Shown here: positions 45,239 through 55,000 of the stretch, piece by piece
Layout of the letters: each line of letters begins with the position of its first letter
Position numbering within the stretch: the first letter of the stretch is position 1
Source: CAWANF01 sp963783355
Lineage (GTDB): Bacteria > Bacteroidota > Rhodothermia > Balneolales > DATFMH01
Direction of reading: 5' to 3'
Assembly: GCA_963783355.1 (NCBI GenBank)
Contig: CAWANF010000001.1
Location: forward strand, 992,001-1,056,000
Length of the DNA: 64,000 nt
Program-made: the position numbers and the translations under genes
The notes under the pieces: model-generated
What the model was told of the DNA's origin: nothing
The model's database searches: none
What the model saw: only the letters and a program-made list of their open reading frames with translations

Positions 45239-46255
45239 TTAATACTTAAGCTGGCCAGTAGGATCAGAGCGCCAGGATTGCAGCACTTTCATGTAGTTAG
45301 CACGTTCAAAGGCTGCAGGCTCGGCAACATTGGCCTGACTCAGACTGCCCTGCATTTGTTTAACAGAGTGGTAATCGTGTTCTTCCATCCAATCGGTCAT
45401 GGCTGTCAGAATATCACTAATACGTTCGATACCGTTTGCAAGCAACTCAGAGGCCAGCATAGTGACTTTGGCACCGGCCATCAATCCTTTCAGAGCGTCT
45501 TTATAGGTATGAATGCCACTGGTTACCGCCAAATCAATATTTACCTGATCATAAAGAATGGCAACCCAGCGCAATGGCAGACGTAAATCGAATGAGCGGC
45601 TCAATACCAGGTGAGGCTCAACTTCCAGATTTTCGATATCCAGGTCCGGTTGATAGAAACGGTTGAAGAGTACGAGTCCGTCGGCCCCGGCTTCTGCAAA
45701 CTTCAATGCCATATTAGCCAGCGAACTGAAGAACGGGCTCAATTTGACGGCAACAGGTATCTTTATGGAATTTTTTACATCCCGGACAATGTCGAGATAC
45801 ATATTTTCCACATCGACACTGGTCATTTGCAGACTGGTAGGAATGTAGTAAATATTGAGCTCCAGTCCGTCGGCACCGGCATTCTCAATCTTTTCTGCAT
45901 ACTCGATCCATCCCCCGGAAGAAACGCCGTTCAGGCTTCCGAATACGGGAATATCCACCGCTTCTTTTGCCTTCCGGATATGTTCGAGGTATTCATCCGG
46001 GCCGGTATTATAATCCTCCATTTCCGGGAAATAGCTCAATGCTTCGCCAAAACTCTCACTGCCGTAGCTGAGGTAATGATCCAGTTCATGGCTTTCATTT
46101 TTAATCTGTTCCTCGAAAAGAGAATACATCACTACTGCACCCGCGCCCATATCTTCCATCAATTTGATATTGTCCAAATCGTATGATAATGGAGATGCAG
46201 AAGGAACGATGGGATTTCGAAGGTCTAATCCTAAATAACTTGTTTTTAAATCCAT
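45239..46255 (-). CDS. Dihydroorotate dehydrogenase-like flavoprotein (nifJ-linked)
   Basis: 338 residues with the FMN-binding TIM barrel of class 1 DHODs: L-R-N-P-I-V-P-S-A-S-P-L, G-A-G-A-V-V-M-Y-S-L, G-S-L-N-G, L-E-L-N-I-Y, V-A-V-K-L-S-P-F-F and V-T-S-G-I-H-T. The catalytic loop of true pyrimidine DHODs is not evident, so pyrimidine synthesis is uncertain. It begins six bases after the nifJ stop and shares its terminator, so the two are co-transcribed. DHOD-like genes next to pyruvate oxidoreductase are a recurring arrangement; the product may be a flavin partner. The exact role is unknown. Confidence 0.9.
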   Translation of the reverse strand: MDLKTSYLGLDLRNPIVPSASPLSYDLDNIKLMEDMGAGAVVMYSLFEEQIKNESHELDHYLSYGSESFGEALSYFPEMEDYNTGPDEYLEHIRKAKEAVDIPVFGSLNGVSSGGWIEYAEKIENAGADGLELNIYYIPTSLQMTSVDVENMYLDIVRDVKNSIKIPVAVKLSPFFSSLANMALKFAEAGADGLVLFNRFYQPDLDIENLEVEPHLVLSRSFDLRLPLRWVAILYDQVNIDLAVTSGIHTYKDALKGLMAGAKVTMLASELLANGIERISDILTAMTDWMEEHDYHSVKQMQGSLSQANVAEPAAFERANYMKVLQSWRSDPTGQLKY

Positions 46256-46261
46256 TGATTT

Positions 46262-49200
46262 TTACCTCAAATTAATATGTGAATGCTCTTCTTCTGTACT
46301 CACAGTCTGTTTAGACATTTGCTCATACTTTTCCCAGCGTTGCCATACATTTTCCTGAGCCTGTTCGAGCAGTTTCTCTGCTGCCGCAGGGTTGGTCCTT
46401 GTCAGCAACTTATACCGGTTTTCGTTGTACACATAATCCTTCAGGGGAATTTTTGGTGCTTTCGAATCCAGTTGAAGCGGGTTTTTGCCGTCTTTCGCCA
46501 GTAACGGATTATATCTGTAAAGAGGCCAGTATCCCGATTCCGTAGCAAGGTTTTGCTGTTCCATACCCTTGGCCATATCAATACCATGGGCGATACAGTG
46601 ACTGTAGGCAATAACCAGCGACGGACCGTCGAAAGCTTCGGCTTCCTGAAGCGCCTTAATCGTTTGATTTTCATTCGCTCCCATGGCGATTTGAGCTACA
46701 TAAATATAACCGTAACTCATTGCCAGCATGCCAAGATCTTTTTTCGGTGTAGCTTTACCGCCGGCAGCAAATTTTGCCACAGCACCCAGGCCAGTTGCCT
46801 TCGAAGCTTGTCCGCCGGTATTGGAGTAAACTTCGGTATCCATAACCAGAATATTGATATTACGTCCGGTGGCCAGAGCATGATCCAATCCGCCATAACC
46901 GATGTCATAGGCCCATCCGTCTCCGCCGACAATCCAGAGCGATTTTTTAACCAGCATATCCGTCAAGGATTTCAAATCTTCAGCGTCTGCTCCCTTCAAA
47001 TTGTTGAGTTTTTTCAGGAGTTTTTCAACACGTTCGCGTTGAGCGGCTATTCCGTCGTAATCAGACTGGTCGGCATTCAGGATTTCATCAGCCAGGGATT
47101 CGCCAATGTCACTTTTCAGTCGGGCTACCAGTTCATTGGCATATTCGACTTTTTTATCAACAGCCAGGCGCATGCCAAGACCAAATTCCGCGTTATCTTC
47201 GAACAGGGAATTGCTCCAGGCCGGCCCTCGTCCAAGACTGTTTTTAGCCCACGGAGTTGTTGGCAGGTTGCCACCGTAAATACTGGAACACCCGGTAGCG
47301 TTGGCAACGATCATATGATCGCCGAACAACTGGCTAAGGAGTCTCAGGTATGGCGTTTCACCGCATCCGGCACAGGCACTTGAGAATTCAAACAAAGGTT
47401 CGAGTAACTGAACTTCTTTGACTTTGTTGAATTTGAATTGTGTGCCATTCGGATAAGGAGTTGTTTCCGGCAATTTCTTGAAGAAATTCCAGTTTTCCTT
47501 TTCCTGTTCCTTGATGGGAAGCTGAGGTAACATGTCGATTGCCTTATGGCTTGGATGTGATTTATCTTTGACCGGGCAGACTTCCACGCAAAGGGTACAT
47601 CCGGTACAATCTTCTACCGCAACCTGCAGGGAATATTTCTTGTCCGGTAATTCACGCCAGCGGGCATCCGTCGATTTAAATGTTTCCGGAGCATCAGCCA
47701 ACAGTTCGGGTTCATAAACTTTGGCACGAATAACGGCGTGTGGACAAACCATTACGCATTTGCCGCATTGAATACAAATGTCGGGATCCCAGACGGGCAC
47801 TTCCTGGGCAATATTCCGTTTTTCCCATTGGGTGGTACCACTCGGATAGGTTCCATCATTGGGCAGAACACTGACAGGCAGTTCATCACCATGTCCCGCG
47901 AGCATTTTTGCGGTTATATTTTGAATGAAATCCGGTGCTTCAGCCGGGACAACAGGGGGGATCTGGATACCGCTGCCAGCTGTGGCCGGCACTTTAACTT
48001 CATACAAATTTGCCAATGCGGAATCGACGGCTTCATAGTTCATACGAACAATAGCATCTCCTCGTTTTCCGTATGTCTTCTTTATCGCTTCCTTGATCTT
48101 GGTTATTGCCGTATCTTTAGGCAATACTCCGCTTATGGCAAAAAAGCACGTTTGCATGATGGTATTGATACGAATACCCAGATTGGCCTCACGAGCCGCT
48201 TTGTAAGCGTCAATGACATAAAACTTTAATTTCTTGTCGATGATTTGCTGCTGAACTTTCTCTGGTAATTTATCCCAGACCTCATCGGCATTGAAAGGAC
48301 TGTTTAAAAGAAATGTTGCTCCTTCTTTAGCCAGTTCCAGTGTATCGTACCGTTCGAGGAATCCAGACTGGTGAACGGCAACAAAATTTGCTTTCCTGAT
48401 CAGGTAGGTACTGTGAATGGGATCGGGACCGAAACGCAGGTGAGAAATGGTACGGGCACCGGCTTTTTTCGAATCATACACAAAATAACCCTGCGCGTAC
48501 ATATCCGTTTCCTCACCGATAATCTTAATGGAATTCTTATTGGCACCAACGGTTCCGTCAGAACCGAGTCCCCAGAAAACGGCACGGGTTACTTTATCTG
48601 GTTCGATATCGAAGTCCGCGTCGAAAGGAAGACTGGTATGTGTTAAATCATCATTGATACCAATCGTAAAATGATTCTTCGGACTTTGATTTTTCAGCTC
48701 ATCAAAAATAGTTTTGATCATGGCTGGCGTGAACTCTTTTGAAGACAAGCCATAACGTCCGCCGGTAATTTTTGGGAATGTTTTGAACGGTGCTGTCCCG
48801 GATGACATACTTTCACTGATGCCTGTTACAATATCCTGGTACAAAGGCTCACCGGTAGATCCAGGCTCCTTCGTTCTGTCGAGAACCGAAATGGCCTTAA
48901 CGGTTGATGGTAATGCTTTTAGAAAATGTTCAACTGAGAACGGGCGGAAAAGACGAACTTTTATCATCCCGACTTTTTCACCCTGTTCCACCAAATAATT
49001 TACTGTTTCTTCAGCCGTTTCACTTCCGGAACCCATTAAAATGATAACACGTTCAGCATCCGGAGCACCAATATAATCGAAAAGATGGTACTGGCGTCCG
49101 ACTTGTTTGGCCAGTTGATCCATGGCTTCCTGCACTATAGCAGGAGTTGCCAGGTAATATGGATTAACGGTTTCCCGTCCCTGGAAGAATGTATCAGGAT

Positions 49201-49861
49201 TTTGAGCGGTACCGCGAATAAACGGATTGTCGGGGCTGAGCGATCTTTTCCGATGCTCGAATACCAATTTGTCATCGATGAGTGCACGAATGGCTTTATC
49301 AGGCAAAACTTCAATTTTTGAAATTTCATGCGAGGTACGGAACCCATCGAAAATGTGCAGGAATGGAACACGTGATTTTAGCGTACTCGCTTCAGAAATC
49401 AGTGCGAAATCCATGATTTCCTGCACGGAATTGGCAAATAACATACCCCATCCGGTAGAACGGGCTGCCATAACATCCGAATGATCACCAAAGATTGATA
49501 ATGCCTGTGCTGCTATTGAACGTGCTGCAATATGAAAAACGGTACTGGTTAATTCACCTGCTATTTTGTACATGTTCGGAATCATCAACAGTAAGCCCTG
49601 GCTTGCCGTAAACGTGGTGGTAAGAGCACCACCCTGAAGGGCACCATGAACAGCTCCTGCTGCTCCTGCTTCTGATTGCATTTCCATTACCTGGGGGACC
49701 GAACCCCAAATATTTTTGTCCTTTCTGACACTCCATTGGTCGGCAAATTCACCCATAGGGGAAGCCGGGGTAATTGGATATATCGAAATTACTTCGTTTG
49801 TTTTAAAAGCCACATGAGCGGCGGCTTCATTGCCGTCCATGGTCTTCATTTGACGTGACAT
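46262..49861 (-). CDS. nifJ: Pyruvate:ferredoxin (flavodoxin) oxidoreductase
   Basis: 1199 residues, the single-chain homodimeric form. It oxidises pyruvate and CoA to acetyl-CoA and CO2, reducing ferredoxin. In order: the pyruvate/TPP domain with Y-P-I-T-P-A-S-P-M-G-E near the start, the gamma domain (F-W-G-L-G-S-D-G-T-V-G-A), the two-cluster ferredoxin domain C-I-Q-C-G-K-C-V-M-V-C-P and C-T-G-C-T-L-C-V-E-V-C-P, and the TPP-binding C-terminal domain with S-A-C-A-G-C-G-E-T-P, G-D-G-W-A-Y-D-I-G-Y-G and D-T-E-V-Y-S-N-T-G-G-Q. All clusters and cofactor motifs are complete. First gene of a two-gene operon. An oxygen-sensitive enzyme, so it is the best hint of anaerobic metabolism here. Confidence 0.98.
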   Translation of the reverse strand: MSRQMKTMDGNEAAAHVAFKTNEVISIYPITPASPMGEFADQWSVRKDKNIWGSVPQVMEMQSEAGAAGAVHGALQGGALTTTFTASQGLLLMIPNMYKIAGELTSTVFHIAARSIAAQALSIFGDHSDVMAARSTGWGMLFANSVQEIMDFALISEASTLKSRVPFLHIFDGFRTSHEISKIEVLPDKAIRALIDDKLVFEHRKRSLSPDNPFIRGTAQNPDTFFQGRETVNPYYLATPAIVQEAMDQLAKQVGRQYHLFDYIGAPDAERVIILMGSGSETAEETVNYLVEQGEKVGMIKVRLFRPFSVEHFLKALPSTVKAISVLDRTKEPGSTGEPLYQDIVTGISESMSSGTAPFKTFPKITGGRYGLSSKEFTPAMIKTIFDELKNQSPKNHFTIGINDDLTHTSLPFDADFDIEPDKVTRAVFWGLGSDGTVGANKNSIKIIGEETDMYAQGYFVYDSKKAGARTISHLRFGPDPIHSTYLIRKANFVAVHQSGFLERYDTLELAKEGATFLLNSPFNADEVWDKLPEKVQQQIIDKKLKFYVIDAYKAAREANLGIRINTIMQTCFFAISGVLPKDTAITKIKEAIKKTYGKRGDAIVRMNYEAVDSALANLYEVKVPATAGSGIQIPPVVPAEAPDFIQNITAKMLAGHGDELPVSVLPNDGTYPSGTTQWEKRNIAQEVPVWDPDICIQCGKCVMVCPHAVIRAKVYEPELLADAPETFKSTDARWRELPDKKYSLQVAVEDCTGCTLCVEVCPVKDKSHPSHKAIDMLPQLPIKEQEKENWNFFKKLPETTPYPNGTQFKFNKVKEVQLLEPLFEFSSACAGCGETPYLRLLSQLFGDHMIVANATGCSSIYGGNLPTTPWAKNSLGRGPAWSNSLFEDNAEFGLGMRLAVDKKVEYANELVARLKSDIGESLADEILNADQSDYDGIAAQRERVEKLLKKLNNLKGADAEDLKSLTDMLVKKSLWIVGGDGWAYDIGYGGLDHALATGRNINILVMDTEVYSNTGGQASKATGLGAVAKFAAGGKATPKKDLGMLAMSYGYIYVAQIAMGANENQTIKALQEAEAFDGPSLVIAYSHCIAHGIDMAKGMEQQNLATESGYWPLYRYNPLLAKDGKNPLQLDSKAPKIPLKDYVYNENRYKLLTRTNPAAAEKLLEQAQENVWQRWEKYEQMSKQTVSTEEEHSHINLR

Positions 49862-50028
49862 AACTACCCTCTGTGATTTAATATTAACTAAGATTCAATC
49901 TAAAAAAATAGGTATATAAGACCTTAATATCTTAAATATATAGATACCGAATTTTAACACAATAATCCAACGTAAATTGGACGAATAGTTTACTTATTAT
50001 GACCTTTTATTGTCTTTTTTCGATGTTC

Positions 50029-50436
50029 TCAGTCTTTTAAAAGGCGGGCAATCATAAGAATTAAAAGAGAACTGAATCCTAATCCGGCAAGAATAATTTT
50101 GTTGACATTATAAACCGGTTCAAACCAGGCTTTATTATCGCGGATGTTAATAAAACCCAGGGGAGTGATTTTTCCGCCGCCGCCACCACCGCGTCCTTCG
50201 CCTGTATCTGCCGGTTCGGCATGTTTTACATGACGTCCCCGTCCGAAACCAAAGCCAAATCCTGAACGAACTTCGGCAACAGAAATGATGGTCGTGTTAT
50301 CAATCCTGACCGGATCTCCAAAAGCGACATTCGTTCCGAGACGTCCCATCATTTGCTCTATGATTTTTTGAGCTTGTTCGGAACCGTTTTTCTTTACTTC
50401 TTCGATGATGGGTTCTGTGTTTGAAGTTGCAGCCAT
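50029..50436 (-). CDS. GerW/YtfJ-family protein with C-terminal membrane anchor
   Basis: 135 residues. A strong AAGGAG site eight bases before the ATG. The N-terminal half matches the GerW/YtfJ fold: G-T-N-V-A-F-G-D-P-V-R-I-D, T-I-I-S-V-A-E-V-R-S-G-F-G-F-G-F-G, then a glycine-rich stretch (residues about 82-88, seven Gly) and I-T-P-L-G-F-I-N-I. Unlike the Bacillus spore protein it ends in a transmembrane helix (I-I-L-A-G-L-G-F-S-S-L-L-I-L-M-I-A). No other sporulation gene is present, so a spore role is unlikely; the biochemical function is unknown. Followed 58 bases upstream by an SRPBCC gene on the same strand. Confidence 0.88.
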   Translation of the reverse strand: MAATSNTEPIIEEVKKNGSEQAQKIIEQMMGRLGTNVAFGDPVRIDNTTIISVAEVRSGFGFGFGRGRHVKHAEPADTGEGRGGGGGGKITPLGFINIRDNKAWFEPVYNVNKIILAGLGFSSLLILMIARLLKD

Positions 50437-50494
50437 AATTTTCTCCTTTTTAAATAGATCTTTATAATAGCAATGACGAAAAAATAATTAACGT

Positions 50495-51013
50495 TCAGTT
50501 TCTTCCTTCAAGGACGATTTTTAAATTTGTTAAATCATTTGCAAGCTGTTGTACCATCTCACTTTTATAGAAGGGAAGCAATGATCGCCAGAATAAATTT
50601 TTTCCTTTGACAGAACGAATGCAGATTACCTGGGTGATGGGGCCGTATGAACGAAATTTTGTTGTTGAGAGGGTCCACATCGTTTCCTGTTCCCCACGGA
50701 TAATCAATTGTTCAAATTCACGAACGTCAACCACATTTTCAATTACGGTAAACAACTCGTCATTGGTTTTTAGAATCAATTTATATTTGCTGCCTGCTGT
50801 TCTGGGATTCCCCTCAATTTTTTCGATTTTTTGGAAACCCGTCAGCCAGTCATCCAGTATTTTGCTATTGGTAAAGGCATCAAAAACCAAGACAACAGGG
50901 CGTTCTATTTCAATCCTGGATTCAAAATTAATGTTCGGGATTATTATTCCAATGGAAAAAAATACGGCAGCAATAAATAGTAGAAATGAGGAAAAAAATC
51001 CTATGATTTTCAT
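50495..51013 (-). CDS. Membrane-anchored SRPBCC/polyketide-cyclase-like protein
   Basis: 172 residues. GGAGG directly upstream of the ATG. An N-terminal transmembrane or signal-anchor helix (I-I-G-F-F-S-S-F-L-L-F-I-A-A-V-F-F) is followed by a START-like fold: I-E-R-P-V-V-L-V-F-D-A-F-T-N, W-L-T-G-F-Q-K-I-E, a central sheet and a long C-terminal helix (M-V-Q-Q-L-A-N-D-L-T-N-L-K). It would present a hydrophobic-ligand pocket on the periplasmic side. Likely in one transcript with the GerW-like gene. Ligand unknown. Confidence 0.82.
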   Translation of the reverse strand: MKIIGFFSSFLLFIAAVFFSIGIIIPNINFESRIEIERPVVLVFDAFTNSKILDDWLTGFQKIEKIEGNPRTAGSKYKLILKTNDELFTVIENVVDVREFEQLIIRGEQETMWTLSTTKFRSYGPITQVICIRSVKGKNLFWRSLLPFYKSEMVQQLANDLTNLKIVLEGRN

Positions 51014-51148
51014 ACGCCTCCTGATGAATAAATAAGTAGACTAACCGATGAAATAAAAGTAAACGCAACTAATTATGGCAGATCACTAAAAACAATATAA
51101 TTAAATAATTAATAAGTTAATTATAATAAAAGGAAGTAAGCGGTGTCT

Positions 51149-51403
51149 TTACGATTTAAACTTTTTTTCGTTAGAATACCAAAGGAAGGTGCGGTGAGCC
51201 GTTCTGATGAATATATATGCGATAAGGTAGGCAATAGCTGTTTTGAAATCCTTGTTTATAGAATAACTCGTTATAGCCCACAATACAATGAATATCAAAA
51301 AACCGATAAAAAGGACCGAGATATACCATTTTCCACCCCATGTGAATTTTGCCTGTCCCTGCTTACGTATTTCCTGCCAGTCGTCCTTTTCAGTATTTTC
51401 CAT
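51149..51403 (-). CDS. Small two-helix membrane protein
   Basis: 84 residues. A polar N-terminus (M-E-N-T-E-K-D-D-W-Q-E-I-R-K-Q-G), a transmembrane helix (Y-I-S-V-L-F-I-G-F-L-I-F-I-V-L-W-A) and a second weaker helix (A-I-A-Y-L-I-A-Y-I-F-I-R-T-A). The layout resembles 2TM-type small proteins. No Shine-Dalgarno, no family assigned. Confidence 0.65.
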   Translation of the reverse strand: MENTEKDDWQEIRKQGQAKFTWGGKWYISVLFIGFLIFIVLWAITSYSINKDFKTAIAYLIAYIFIRTAHRTFLWYSNEKKFKS

Positions 51404-51477
51404 TTTGAAATCATACGTTGTTTAAAATTGAATCGAAAATATTCAAACCATACTTCAAAAACCATTTTTAATCAAAC

Positions 51478-51512
51478 AAAAAAGCCGGAAACAAGATTTA
51501 CTCATTTCCGGC
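51478..51512 (-). terminator. Terminator after the M16 protease gene
   Basis: A 9-bp stem AGCCGGAAA / TTTCCGGCT with a 13-base loop and, on the minus strand, a T run. 23 bases after the stop. Confidence 0.88.
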
Positions 51513-51534
51513 TGCAGTAAATATTTTATATCTG

Positions 51535-54267
51535 TTATTGTGGATTTGGGCCTTCGGTGACCTGAACAAGATTATTGGTGTTAAGCCATTTGGCATAAGC
51601 CTTTTTAACTTCCTGAGCCGTTAACTTGACGTAATGTTGGGCGGCTATGGTTGGCTCGTCCAAAGGCAAATCATTCATCGCCCTGGAAAGTAATCCTCCG
51701 GCAATGGCATTTTCGCTTGATTCAGAAAGTGGGATTTCACGAAGTAACAGCGACTTGGCTTGTTTCAGTTCTTTGGGGGTTACTTCCTGCTTTTGCATTT
51801 GCTTTAAATCGCGAACGATGATAGTCCTTGCCTTAGAAACATTCGGAGGGTCGCATGCATAATTCACGGAATAAGTGGAGCGATTCTTACCAATATTGAA
51901 GGAAGAGGATACATAGTACACAAGTCCGGTATTTTCACGTAAGTCCTTATATAAGCGTGTAGCATAAAAGGCTCCGCCCAAAACGTGATTACCTACCTCG
52001 AGTGCGAAATAATCGGGGTTGGTCCGGTTAAGTGCCAGGTTTTCGGCGAGAACAACTTTGTCCTGAACACGGCTGGCATCAGGAACATGTGTTTCAGCAG
52101 ATTTATTGAGAGGTACGGAAGTAAGCTCTACTTTCGGTTTTGTACCGGTCGCTTTCCACGAACCGAAATATTTAGAAATCACCTTTTCAGCATTAGATGG
52201 TGTCACATTGCCAATGACGACAATCGTTGCCAGGTCAGGACGAAATACTTTTTGATAATAGGCTTTAACATCACCTAAAGTCAGCTGATTGATTGATGCA
52301 GGAGTAGCATGACGCAATGCCGGATCATTTTCAGGCAGCAGGGCTTTATGAATAGCTCTTGAAAATAAATAATCAGGGCTTTTTAACTGTCCGGCTACGG
52401 TGGCAGCCGATTGGTGCTGGATGATCATAAAGGCCCTTGCAGGCAGGGCGGGATGAAGAATATTATCTGCAAGTAACTGGACTCCCTTGTCAAAATGATC
52501 CGTCAGAACCTGCAATGAGAAATCAGAACCCGCAGATTCGTTGGCTCCTATATCATCGAGGGCTTTTTGGAACTGTATACGGTTCAAAGTGGTCGTTCCA
52601 TAATCGAATAACTGTTCCAGTACATCGTCAGAGCCTTCCTGACCCTTGGGGGTTTCTAAGTCAGGATTATTCTTTACTGACCCATAAACACTGATTGTAT
52701 TGCTTACTTTTTCCGGTTGAACAATGAGTTTTATGCCATTCGGAAGTGTTTTGACAGTCGGGTTAACGATCGATTTCGGAACTTTTAGCCGTCCTATGGC
52801 AGCATCGGCCCATTTGGGTAAAGGTACCGGCTTTGGATTGCTTGGTGCGAACGATTCTTTCCCTCCAAATGATTTGTGGGAAATGGGTTTGCCGGATGAT
52901 TGTGGTGTCAGGATAGCTACGATGGCATGATCAGAATCAAGGTATTTTCGTGCTACTCTGTTTACATCGGCTACCGTAACTTTCTTCAGGGCATCCAGAT
53001 CCTCTTCAGGTGAATGGTGTTCCTCCACAGCCAGAGCCTGAGACCATACGGAAGCCAGACCGGAGACCGAGTTTTTCTGAAATTCAAAAGATGCAATTTC
53101 GTGCCGTTTGGCGGCCGTAACGAGGTCCGGATTGACGCCGTTTTTTAATTCGGAGGCCAAAACAGAATGGACATCACCAAGCAGTCCATTGGCATTGCCG
53201 CCTCTTGGAAATACGGCAAGTGCAAAACCGAGGCCGGCTTTACGCAGCGCATTCATAGAAAATCCGGCATATAAAGCTTTGCCTTGCGGAACCAGGGAAT
53301 AGAGTTTACCGCGCTGGCTCGAAAGGACATCAGATAAAATCTGAGCGGCATAATAATCCGGACTATCAATGCCGGGCATACGATAAGAAACGACCGCTAA
53401 ACCGTAGGGTAAATCTGTTTTTAAATGTAACGTATCCTTTTTTACAGGGTGCAAATGAATAGCGGGATGAGCCGGAATTTTTTTTGAAGGGATACTTCCA
53501 AACAGTTTTTCAACCTCACTCAATGTCTTTTGGGGTTCAACATTACCGACAATAACTAAAATAGCATTATTGGGAGCATACCATGTATTATGAAATTTCT
53601 GAAGCATGGCACCGGTTGTTTTATCGAATGAAGGTCGGGTTCCAAGGGCATCATGAGCATAAGGTGTGCCGTTAAACATGGCTTTCAGCAGTTTTTTATA
53701 AAAAACATACTGTGGATTCGACATATCACTGGCCACTTCCTGTTCGATGGCACCACGTTCGTGAGACCACAGGGAGTCGCTATCCAATACATTTTTCATC
53801 CTGATGGCTTCAATATGCAGCGCCACATCCAAATCTTCTTCCGGAATGGTGAAAAAATACTGGGTTACCATTTGCTGTGTATCGGCGTCAAAGTCACCGC
53901 CCATGGCTGCTGTAATATCAGCAAGCTGATTAGCGGATAAACCTTTACTTCCCCGGAACATCATGTGTTCCTGGGCGTGAGCCATCCCCGGAAAACCGGC
54001 AGGAGCCTCATTGGAACCAACCAGGTAATTAATTTCTGTTGTTACAACAGGAGCTAAGGGATTGCGTACAATAACGACTCTCATGCCATTTTTTAAAGTA
54101 TGTCTTAGTACTTTTTTTGGGTTGCTTGCCAGGGCAGGAACCGATAAAAGCATTGAGAATAGACCGAATGAAAGTAATTTTAGAAACGATAAATTAGATT
54201 TTCGGTTTTTTAAATATTTATTGAAGTGTAAGAGATATTTCATAGAGTATTTTGTTTTCATTGCCAT
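51535..54267 (-). CDS. Secreted M16-family zinc protease (pitrilysin type), two-module
   Basis: 910 residues. A signal peptide lies at about residues 26-48 (L-K-L-L-S-F-G-L-F-S-M-L-L-S-V-P-A-L-A); the ATG at residue 9 is an alternative start. The first module has the inverted zinc motif H97-A-Q-E100-H101 and the distal glutamate in E-R-G-A-I-E-Q-E. The second module (from about residue 500, T-L-P-N-G-I-K-L-I-V) lacks the zinc motif, as is normal for these clamshell proteases. It degrades peptides enclosed in the chamber. With the M1 array it strengthens a picture of secreted proteolysis. Single gene with its own terminator. Confidence 0.95.
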   Translation of the reverse strand: MAMKTKYSMKYLLHFNKYLKNRKSNLSFLKLLSFGLFSMLLSVPALASNPKKVLRHTLKNGMRVVIVRNPLAPVVTTEINYLVGSNEAPAGFPGMAHAQEHMMFRGSKGLSANQLADITAAMGGDFDADTQQMVTQYFFTIPEEDLDVALHIEAIRMKNVLDSDSLWSHERGAIEQEVASDMSNPQYVFYKKLLKAMFNGTPYAHDALGTRPSFDKTTGAMLQKFHNTWYAPNNAILVIVGNVEPQKTLSEVEKLFGSIPSKKIPAHPAIHLHPVKKDTLHLKTDLPYGLAVVSYRMPGIDSPDYYAAQILSDVLSSQRGKLYSLVPQGKALYAGFSMNALRKAGLGFALAVFPRGGNANGLLGDVHSVLASELKNGVNPDLVTAAKRHEIASFEFQKNSVSGLASVWSQALAVEEHHSPEEDLDALKKVTVADVNRVARKYLDSDHAIVAILTPQSSGKPISHKSFGGKESFAPSNPKPVPLPKWADAAIGRLKVPKSIVNPTVKTLPNGIKLIVQPEKVSNTISVYGSVKNNPDLETPKGQEGSDDVLEQLFDYGTTTLNRIQFQKALDDIGANESAGSDFSLQVLTDHFDKGVQLLADNILHPALPARAFMIIQHQSAATVAGQLKSPDYLFSRAIHKALLPENDPALRHATPASINQLTLGDVKAYYQKVFRPDLATIVVIGNVTPSNAEKVISKYFGSWKATGTKPKVELTSVPLNKSAETHVPDASRVQDKVVLAENLALNRTNPDYFALEVGNHVLGGAFYATRLYKDLRENTGLVYYVSSSFNIGKNRSTYSVNYACDPPNVSKARTIIVRDLKQMQKQEVTPKELKQAKSLLLREIPLSESSENAIAGGLLSRAMNDLPLDEPTIAAQHYVKLTAQEVKKAYAKWLNTNNLVQVTEGPNPQ

Positions 54268-54347
54268 TTATTTGCCAATAAGTAAACCACGCTTTTTTCA
54301 TCCGGGATCAAATCGCCCGGAATACTTTGTTTTTTTTCTACCAAAAT

Positions 54348-54713
54348 TTACATAAACATAAGTGCCAGCATTACCCAACTTGCGATAAATGCCAGTCCTC
54401 CGAAAGGAGTAATGAGTCCAAACCATTTTTTATCACTTATTACCAGGAGATACAGGCTTCCTGAAAAAAGAATTATTCCCATAATCATGAGCCAACCGGA
54501 CCAAAGGATATAATTATTTGATGTTAATGCATTATTCAGTATTCCCAACAAGATTAATCCCAGGGAATGATACATATGATAATGTACTCCGGTTTGATAC
54601 GTTTCCATGCGTTCTTTTGTTACTTTCGATTGTAACCCGTGAGCGCCAAAGGCTCCAAGAGTAACGGCCACTGCGGCACTGAAAGCGCCGATAATAATAA
54701 ATTGAGGATGCAT
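54348..54713 (-). CDS. DUF423 membrane protein
   Basis: 121 residues with four predicted transmembrane helices. Family features G-A-F-G-A-H-G-L near the start, E-T-Y-Q-T-G-V-H-Y-H-M-Y-H-S-L-G-L in helix 2, L-F-S-G-S-L-Y-L-L and P-F-G-G-L-A-F-I at the end are all typical of DUF423 (YgdD-like). Inner membrane, function unknown. Length is normal. Confidence 0.93.
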   Translation of the reverse strand: MHPQFIIIGAFSAAVAVTLGAFGAHGLQSKVTKERMETYQTGVHYHMYHSLGLILLGILNNALTSNNYILWSGWLMIMGIILFSGSLYLLVISDKKWFGLITPFGGLAFIASWVMLALMFM

Positions 54714-55000
54714 GAACGAATGCTGTTTCTGTATTTATATTGCCATCTTAACGTGATAGTTATGGAAAAAATTCTTTACCTCATAATCGGGGTTGGAAAA
54801 GATTGTAAATAACTAAAGCTTTATCCTAAGAGAATTTCTAACTATTTGGTGATTATAAAACAGTTAAAACGATATTATTTAAGATTGATGTTATAATATT
54901 TGATTGATAAAACGATAAATTATTATCTCCTTACCATTATGCTGCTGCAATAAAGTAGATACAAACGGTACTGTTTCCTTACAAGAAAAGAAGTTTAATT

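Noticed and set aside
46553..47383. A 276-codon frame antisense to nifJ
   Set aside because: Shadow frame; the opposite strand has all PFOR motifs in order.
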